Positions 60,438-64,000 of a DNA stretch of 64,000 nucleotides are shown one piece after another. Below the pieces are notes generated by a model. It searched no databases. It worked only from the letters and a program-made list of their open reading frames with translations, and had not been told where the DNA came from. Made by a program: the position numbers and the translations under genes. The stretch spans positions 1 through 64,000 of the forward strand of contig NZ_JARUXE010000001.1 in NCBI RefSeq assembly GCF_030433895.1, read 5' to 3'. The DNA is from Arthrobacter sp. PsM3 (lineage in GTDB: Bacteria > Actinomycetota > Actinomycetes > Actinomycetales > Micrococcaceae). Position 1 is the stretch's first letter, and every line of letters begins with the position of its first letter.

Positions 60438-61472
60438 TCAGCCGGCCACGGTCTGGAGCACGCGGACCGGCACGCCGGTTGCGAGGGATTCCTGGGCGGC
60501 GTCCGCGACCCGGGAGGCGGCCACCGCGTCCTCCGGGGTGCAGGGGTTGTCCCGGCGCCCCAGGCTCAACTCGACGAAAGCCGCCATCTCGGAGCGGTAG
60601 GCCGCCTCGAAGCGCTCGGCGAAGGTCCGGTGCGGCTCTCCGGCCGGGAACGAGACCCCGGCTTCGGCCGAGGCCAGCGCCGATTTGTCGTCCAGGCCGA
60701 CCATGAGCGAACGGCGGGAACCCTGGATTTCCAGCCGCACGTCGTGGCCCGCCCCGTTGTAACGGGTAGCCGAGACCGTTCCCACGGTGCCGTCGTCGAA
60801 GGTCACCAGCGCAAGGGCGGTGTCCACATCGCCGGCTTCCCCGATGGCCGGGTCCCCGTTGTTGGAGCCCCTGGCGTACACCTCGACGATTTCCCGGCCG
60901 GTAAGCCACCGAAGGATGTCGAAATCGTGGACCGAGCAGTCCCGGAACAGTCCTCCGGAGCTGGCCAGGAACTCGACCGGCGGCGGGGCCATGTCGCAGG
61001 TGACGGCGCGCAGCGAGTGGATCCAGCCCAGTTCCCCGGCTTGGTAGGCGCGCCGGGCCTCAAGGTAGCCCGCGTCGAAGCGGCGCTGGTGGCCGATCTG
61101 GACCATGCCGTGCCGGTCCCGGATGTAGTCGAGGACGGGCAGTGCGTCGGCCACGTTCAGGGCTACGGGCTTCTCGCAGAAGACCGGGATTCCGGCGTCC
61201 ACTCCGGCCTTGATCAGCTCCGGATGGGTCCCGGTTCCGGTGGCGATGACGAGTCCGTCCAGCCCGGAAGCGAGGAGCGCTTCCACGGAGGGCAGGAACT
61301 CGGCACCGAGCCCGGCGGCAATGGTACGGGCGTGCTCTTCGGCGACGTCGGTGAGCCGGAGCCGGACGTTGATGCCCTGCGGGTTCAGGACGCCGTTGAG
61401 CCCGGCGATGTTGTTGGCGTGCATCACGCCGATCCGCCCCACCCCGATCAGTCCGAGGATTACGTCTTTCAT
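60438..61472 (-). CDS. iolG: Inositol 2-dehydrogenase, Gfo/Idh/MocA family
   Basis: 344 residues. The NAD fold is LGLIGVGRIGVMHANNIAG, the catalytic motif VFCEKPVALNVADA carries the conserved EKP Lys, and GGLFRDCSVHDFDILRWLTG carries the substrate-site Asp and His. This last pattern is typical for inositol dehydrogenases. It oxidises myo-inositol (or a stereoisomer) to the keto form. Its ATG overlaps the stop of the next gene upstream by 4 bases, so it is the third gene of a four-gene minus-strand set. Confidence 0.85.
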   Translation of the reverse strand: MKDVILGLIGVGRIGVMHANNIAGLNGVLNPQGINVRLRLTDVAEEHARTIAAGLGAEFLPSVEALLASGLDGLVIATGTGTHPELIKAGVDAGIPVFCEKPVALNVADALPVLDYIRDRHGMVQIGHQRRFDAGYLEARRAYQAGELGWIHSLRAVTCDMAPPPVEFLASSGGLFRDCSVHDFDILRWLTGREIVEVYARGSNNGDPAIGEAGDVDTALALVTFDDGTVGTVSATRYNGAGHDVRLEIQGSRRSLMVGLDDKSALASAEAGVSFPAGEPHRTFAERFEAAYRSEMAAFVELSLGRRDNPCTPEDAVAASRVADAAQESLATGVPVRVLQTVAG

Positions 61473-62263
61473 GCGTCTGCTCCTGTGCGTAGTGCGGGGA
61501 TGGTGAATGCCGCCCGGAAAGCCTCCAGCGCAGCGTCGCTGTTACCGCTGGCCCAGGCTTCCATGCCCACGGTGCCGTTGTAGCCTGCCTCGGCGAGTGC
61601 CCGGGCGACGGCCGCGTAGCTGATTTCACCGGTTCCCGGTTCGCAGCGGCCCGGAACATCCGCCACCTGGATCTCACCGATGTGGGGCAGGGCGGTCCGC
61701 ACCAGTTCAATGAGGTTCCCCTCCCCCAACTGGGCGTGGTAAAGGTCCAGCATAAGTTTCACCCCGGGGTGGCCGGCGGCCGCCACGAGCGCGAGGGTAT
61801 CCTTTGCCCGTGCCAGCGGGATTCCGGGATGGTCGAGGATGGTGTTGAGGTTCTCGAGGCAGAACGTCACCCCGTATGTCTCGCCGAGCCGGCCGAGCCG
61901 CTCGAGGGTCCGGGCCCCGGTGATCCACATCGGCCCGCTGGACCGGTAGACGGGACGGGCCGCGTGGCCGTCGATGAGCTCGGCCGGGTGCACCACCATC
62001 CGGCTCACGCCGAGCTCCAGGGCGGTGGGGATCAGCGACTCGGCCGTCCGCACCACCTCATCGGCCGAGTCGGGGTCCACCAGGCTGCCCGCGGTGTAGC
62101 CGGTCATGGACGAGAACACGGCCCCGGTGGCCTTGAGGGCTCGGATGTCTTTGGTCCTGGAGTCCCAGAGTTCGACGTCGAACCCGGCCTCGTGGATCCG
62201 GCGCACCCGCTCCGTGAACGGGAGGTCGGTGAAGACCATCTCCGCGCAGACGGCCAGGCGCAT
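61469..62263 (-). CDS. TIM-barrel isomerase, hydroxypyruvate-isomerase-like
   Basis: 264 residues. The AP-endonuclease-2 barrel with RLAVCAEMVFTDLPFTERVRRIHEAGFDVELW at the start, GVTFCLENLNTILDHPGIPL, and LMLDLYHAQLGEGNLIELV is close to the Hyi family. The metal site would use Glu in ENLN, Asp/His in LDLYHAQ and Glu near MEAWAS. In this setting it may isomerise or epimerise a keto-inositol or derived ketose. It overlaps iolG by 4 bases and abuts the second Gfo/Idh gene (shared base at 62263). Confidence 0.8.
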   Translation of the reverse strand: MRLAVCAEMVFTDLPFTERVRRIHEAGFDVELWDSRTKDIRALKATGAVFSSMTGYTAGSLVDPDSADEVVRTAESLIPTALELGVSRMVVHPAELIDGHAARPVYRSSGPMWITGARTLERLGRLGETYGVTFCLENLNTILDHPGIPLARAKDTLALVAAAGHPGVKLMLDLYHAQLGEGNLIELVRTALPHIGEIQVADVPGRCEPGTGEISYAAVARALAEAGYNGTVGMEAWASGNSDAALEAFRAAFTIPALRTGADA

Positions 62264-63366
62264 CAGAGGACTGCCGTCTCGTTGACGGCGGCTGTGTTGA
62301 CGGCCACGGGGGTGCCGCGCTTAACCGACTCGATGCAGGCCAGCGCCACGGCCAGGGCGCGCCGGGCGTCAACAGCCCCGGGCGTGAGCGAGTAGGCGGC
62401 CGACGGCGGCGTGGTGCCGTCGCGCCGTGCGCGCACGGCGTTGGCAAAGTCGATGAGTTCATCGGTGTAGGCCTGGCGGAAGAGCTCAATGTTCAGCCGC
62501 GGGGTGTCGGCCGACATCCCTTCGGCGGTGAACCGGCGCGCGGCGGTTTCCGTGGCGCGGCCGGCCTGGACCATGCCCTTGGAGCCGAAGACTTCCCCGC
62601 GGATGTCGTAGCCGTAGAGGGCGCTGAAGTTTGCCTCGGCCACCGCGATGGAACCGTTGCTGTAGCGGATGGTCACGACTGCCGTGTCCAGGAAGCCCTG
62701 GTCGCGCAGTCCGGGTTCCACCAGCGCGTCGGCAACGGCGTAGACCTCCACCGGTTCGGCGCCTTCGTTGAACCAGTTCAGCGTGTCGAAGTCGTGGATC
62801 AGCGTTTCCAGGAAGACGGTCCACGCCGGGACCCTGGCTGCGTGCGGGATGCTTCCCGTGCCGGGATCCCGGGTCAGCGACCGCAGCAGTTGCGGCGTTC
62901 CGACGGTTCCGGCGGCGAGGTCCTTCTTGGCGGCCTGGAAGTCCGCCGCGTACCGGCGGTTGAAGCCGATCTGGAAATGCACTCCTGCTGCCTCCACGGC
63001 GGCCAGGGCGGTGTCGAGCTCGTCGAGCCCCTGCCCGGCCGGCTTCTCGCAGAACACATGCTTCCCGGCGGCGGCGGCCTGGGCGATCAGCGCGGAGTGG
63101 AAGCGCGCCGGGCTGGCAATGATGACGGCGTCGATTTCCGGGTCGGCGAGGATGTCGCCGGCGTCGGCGGTCACCTTGCCGGCTCCCAGTGCGGCTGCCA
63201 GCGCGCCGGCGGATTCCACGTTGGGGTCAGCGATGGCCGCGAGCTCGGCGTCCGGAACCCGGCGGGCGATGCTCTCGGCGTGGAACGCGCCCATCCAGCC
63301 GGAGCCGATGAGTCCGATGCGCACGGGCGCGGGGAGACTGGTGGAGTCTCGGTTCAGGTAAGCCAT
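62263..63366 (-). CDS. Gfo/Idh/MocA family oxidoreductase
   Basis: 367 residues. RIGLIGSGWMGAFHAESIARRVPDAELAAIADPN is the NAD fold, HVFCEKPAGQGLDELD the EKP motif, and TVFLETLIHDFDTLNWFNEG the substrate-site His/Asp region. It resembles a second inositol dehydrogenase or scyllo-inositol dehydrogenase. It is first of the coupled set 62263-61469-60438. GGACGAG precedes the ATG. A perfect ACAAATTTGT (63391-63400) lies 25 bases upstream. Confidence 0.85.
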   Translation of the reverse strand: MAYLNRDSTSLPAPVRIGLIGSGWMGAFHAESIARRVPDAELAAIADPNVESAGALAAALGAGKVTADAGDILADPEIDAVIIASPARFHSALIAQAAAAGKHVFCEKPAGQGLDELDTALAAVEAAGVHFQIGFNRRYAADFQAAKKDLAAGTVGTPQLLRSLTRDPGTGSIPHAARVPAWTVFLETLIHDFDTLNWFNEGAEPVEVYAVADALVEPGLRDQGFLDTAVVTIRYSNGSIAVAEANFSALYGYDIRGEVFGSKGMVQAGRATETAARRFTAEGMSADTPRLNIELFRQAYTDELIDFANAVRARRDGTTPPSAAYSLTPGAVDARRALAVALACIESVKRGTPVAVNTAAVNETAVL

Positions 63367-63390
63367 GGGCTCGTCCTTTCAAAGGTAATC

Positions 63391-63400
63391 ACAAATTTGT
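63391..63400. promoter_or_regulatory. ACAAATTTGT palindrome before the Gfo/Idh operon
   Basis: A 10-bp perfect, AT-rich palindrome in an otherwise GC-rich gap upstream of the operon start; a candidate regulator site. No second copy was noticed in the window. Confidence 0.4.
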
Positions 63401-63461
63401 CTGGGAGCCGGTCCGGGTGTGGCCGCGAATTCCGGGCCGGGGTTTGGCCGGCCCATGAAGA

Positions 63462-63494
63462 AGCAGGGCCAGGCCCGGACGGGCGGGCCCTGCT
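63462..63494 (-). terminator. Hairpin downstream of the sugar ABC ATPase
   Basis: AGCAGGGCC and GGCCCTGCT pair, with a GCCC/GGGC inner extension, followed on the minus strand by TTCTTC. It separates the ABC gene from the Gfo/Idh operon. Confidence 0.7.
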
Positions 63495-63505
63495 CTCCCT
63501 TGGTG

Positions 63506-64000
63506 CTAGTAGGGGTTGCCGGTGGTCTGGGCCACCCCGGCCACTTCGCTCTGGACTTCCTTGACGACGTCGCCGTGGCCGCCGAGCTGTTCGAGTTCGT
63601 GGGCGAGTTCGGCGAGTTCGGCGCCGCCGGCCATCTGGGCCGTCAGTTCGTCGAGGGTGATGTCCTTCTTGTCGTAGTAGCCGATTGACTTGCCGCGTTT
63701 GAGCAACAGGAACCGGTCGCCGACAGGGAAGGCGTGGTGCGGGTTGTGGGTGATGAAGATGACGCCGAGACCGCGGTCGCGGGCCTGCAGGATGTATCGC
63801 AGGACCACGCCGGACTGCTTCACGCCCAGGGCAGCGGTGGGCTCGTCCAGGATCAGGACCTTCGCGCCGAAGTACACGGCCCGGGCGATCGCCACACACT
63901 GGCGTTCACCGCCGGAGAGCTGGCCGATGGGCTGTTCGACGTCGCGCAGGTCGATGCCCATCGCGGCGAGTTCCTTCAGCGTGATCTCCTTCATCTTCTC
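63506..64000 (-). CDS. Sugar ABC transporter ATP-binding protein, 5'-truncated by the window edge
   Basis: The last 164 residues of a CUT2-type ATPase; the frame stays open to base 64000. The signature [36 protein letters not shown] (LSGGE, Walker B, DEPTAALG) and H-loop [10 protein letters not shown] are present. Walker A lies outside. Such ATPases serve uptake of monosaccharides or inositol, and the neighbouring iol genes suggest inositol. An Ala/Glu-rich tail with [14 protein letters not shown] ends the protein. Confidence 0.9.
   Translation of the reverse strand, partial: EKMKEITLKELAAMGIDLRDVEQPIGQLSGGERQCVAIARAVYFGAKVLILDEPTAALGVKQSGVVLRYILQARDRGLGVIFITHNPHHAFPVGDRFLLLKRGKSIGYYDKKDITLDELTAQMAGGAELAELAHELEQLGGHGDVVKEVQSEVAGVAQTTGNPY

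Overview
The window is very GC-rich, gene-dense DNA with strong third-position GC bias and many GTG/TTG starts. The gene content (DUF222/HNH endonuclease, DUF6318 lipoprotein, TM0106-type RecB nuclease-helicase, OFA transporter with a small-subunit protein, actinobacterial iol genes) suggests a soil actinobacterium of the Micrococcaceae, most likely Arthrobacter/Pseudarthrobacter. This is inference from gene content; no rRNA or tRNA gene was found in the window.

Layout. 1-9.5 kb: a 5'-truncated HNH endonuclease, a membrane-anchored alpha/beta hydrolase, a glyoxalase fragment, an operon of OFA-type MFS carrier + 42-aa small subunit + gamma-glutamyltransferase-like enzyme, then Tex and a SOUL protein. 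9.6-13.3 kb: a large Fe-S RecB-like nuclease/helicase. 13.3-22.3 kb: a one-direction catabolic operon (LerI-like isomerase, ACS-family carrier, a 41-aa membrane protein, SDR, 3-hydroxyacyl-CoA-dehydrogenase-like enzyme, RpiB-like isomerase, DhaK-DhaL kinase, TIM-barrel enzyme) with its FCD GntR regulator and three copies of a TCCTATAGGA box. It is flanked on both sides by copies of the same unusual intergenic repeat element. 22.4-28.1 kb: ene-reductase, butanediol-type dehydrogenase, flavin monooxygenase and a divergent GAF regulator. 28.1-30.5 kb: secreted/lipoprotein pair and a PPOX protein. 30.5-34.9 kb: a DNA-defence/repair group (Vsr, a 96-aa unknown, McrC, McrB). 35-42.3 kb: thioesterase, a heterodimeric ABC exporter with one degenerate ATP site, and a MarR/DHA2 efflux pair. 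42.4-49.8 kb: nitrogen metabolism, with a TPP-dependent decarboxylase-like enzyme coupled to a ureohydrolase, amtB-glnK, a cupin-XRE regulator and a sodium:solute symporter. 49.9-53.7 kb: acidic small protein, ferritin-like/VIT1 transporter, matrixin-type protease, LOG protein. 53.8-57.5 kb: a second SDR + MFS + GntR module, paralogous to the first, and an SRPBCC protein. 57.6-64 kb: a glutamine-amidotransferase-like hydrolase and a myo-inositol region (GntR, iolB, two Gfo/Idh dehydrogenases, a sugar isomerase, and a partial sugar ABC ATPase running off the end).

How the genes may work together. The 13-22 kb operon has all three enzymes needed to take L-erythrulose to D-erythrose 4-phosphate (DhaK-type kinase, TIM-like and RpiB-like isomerases). 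Upstream of these it has two dehydrogenases, a metal TIM-barrel enzyme and a carboxylate-type carrier, so an acid sugar that is oxidised and decarboxylated to a tetrulose is a reasonable hypothesis. The ureohydrolase/TPP-enzyme pair resembles the guanidinobutyrase and 2-ketoarginine decarboxylase steps of the arginine transaminase pathway, next to ammonium uptake genes. The repeat element at 13.3 and 22.2 kb keeps the same internal spacing in both copies and is the least explained structure in the window.
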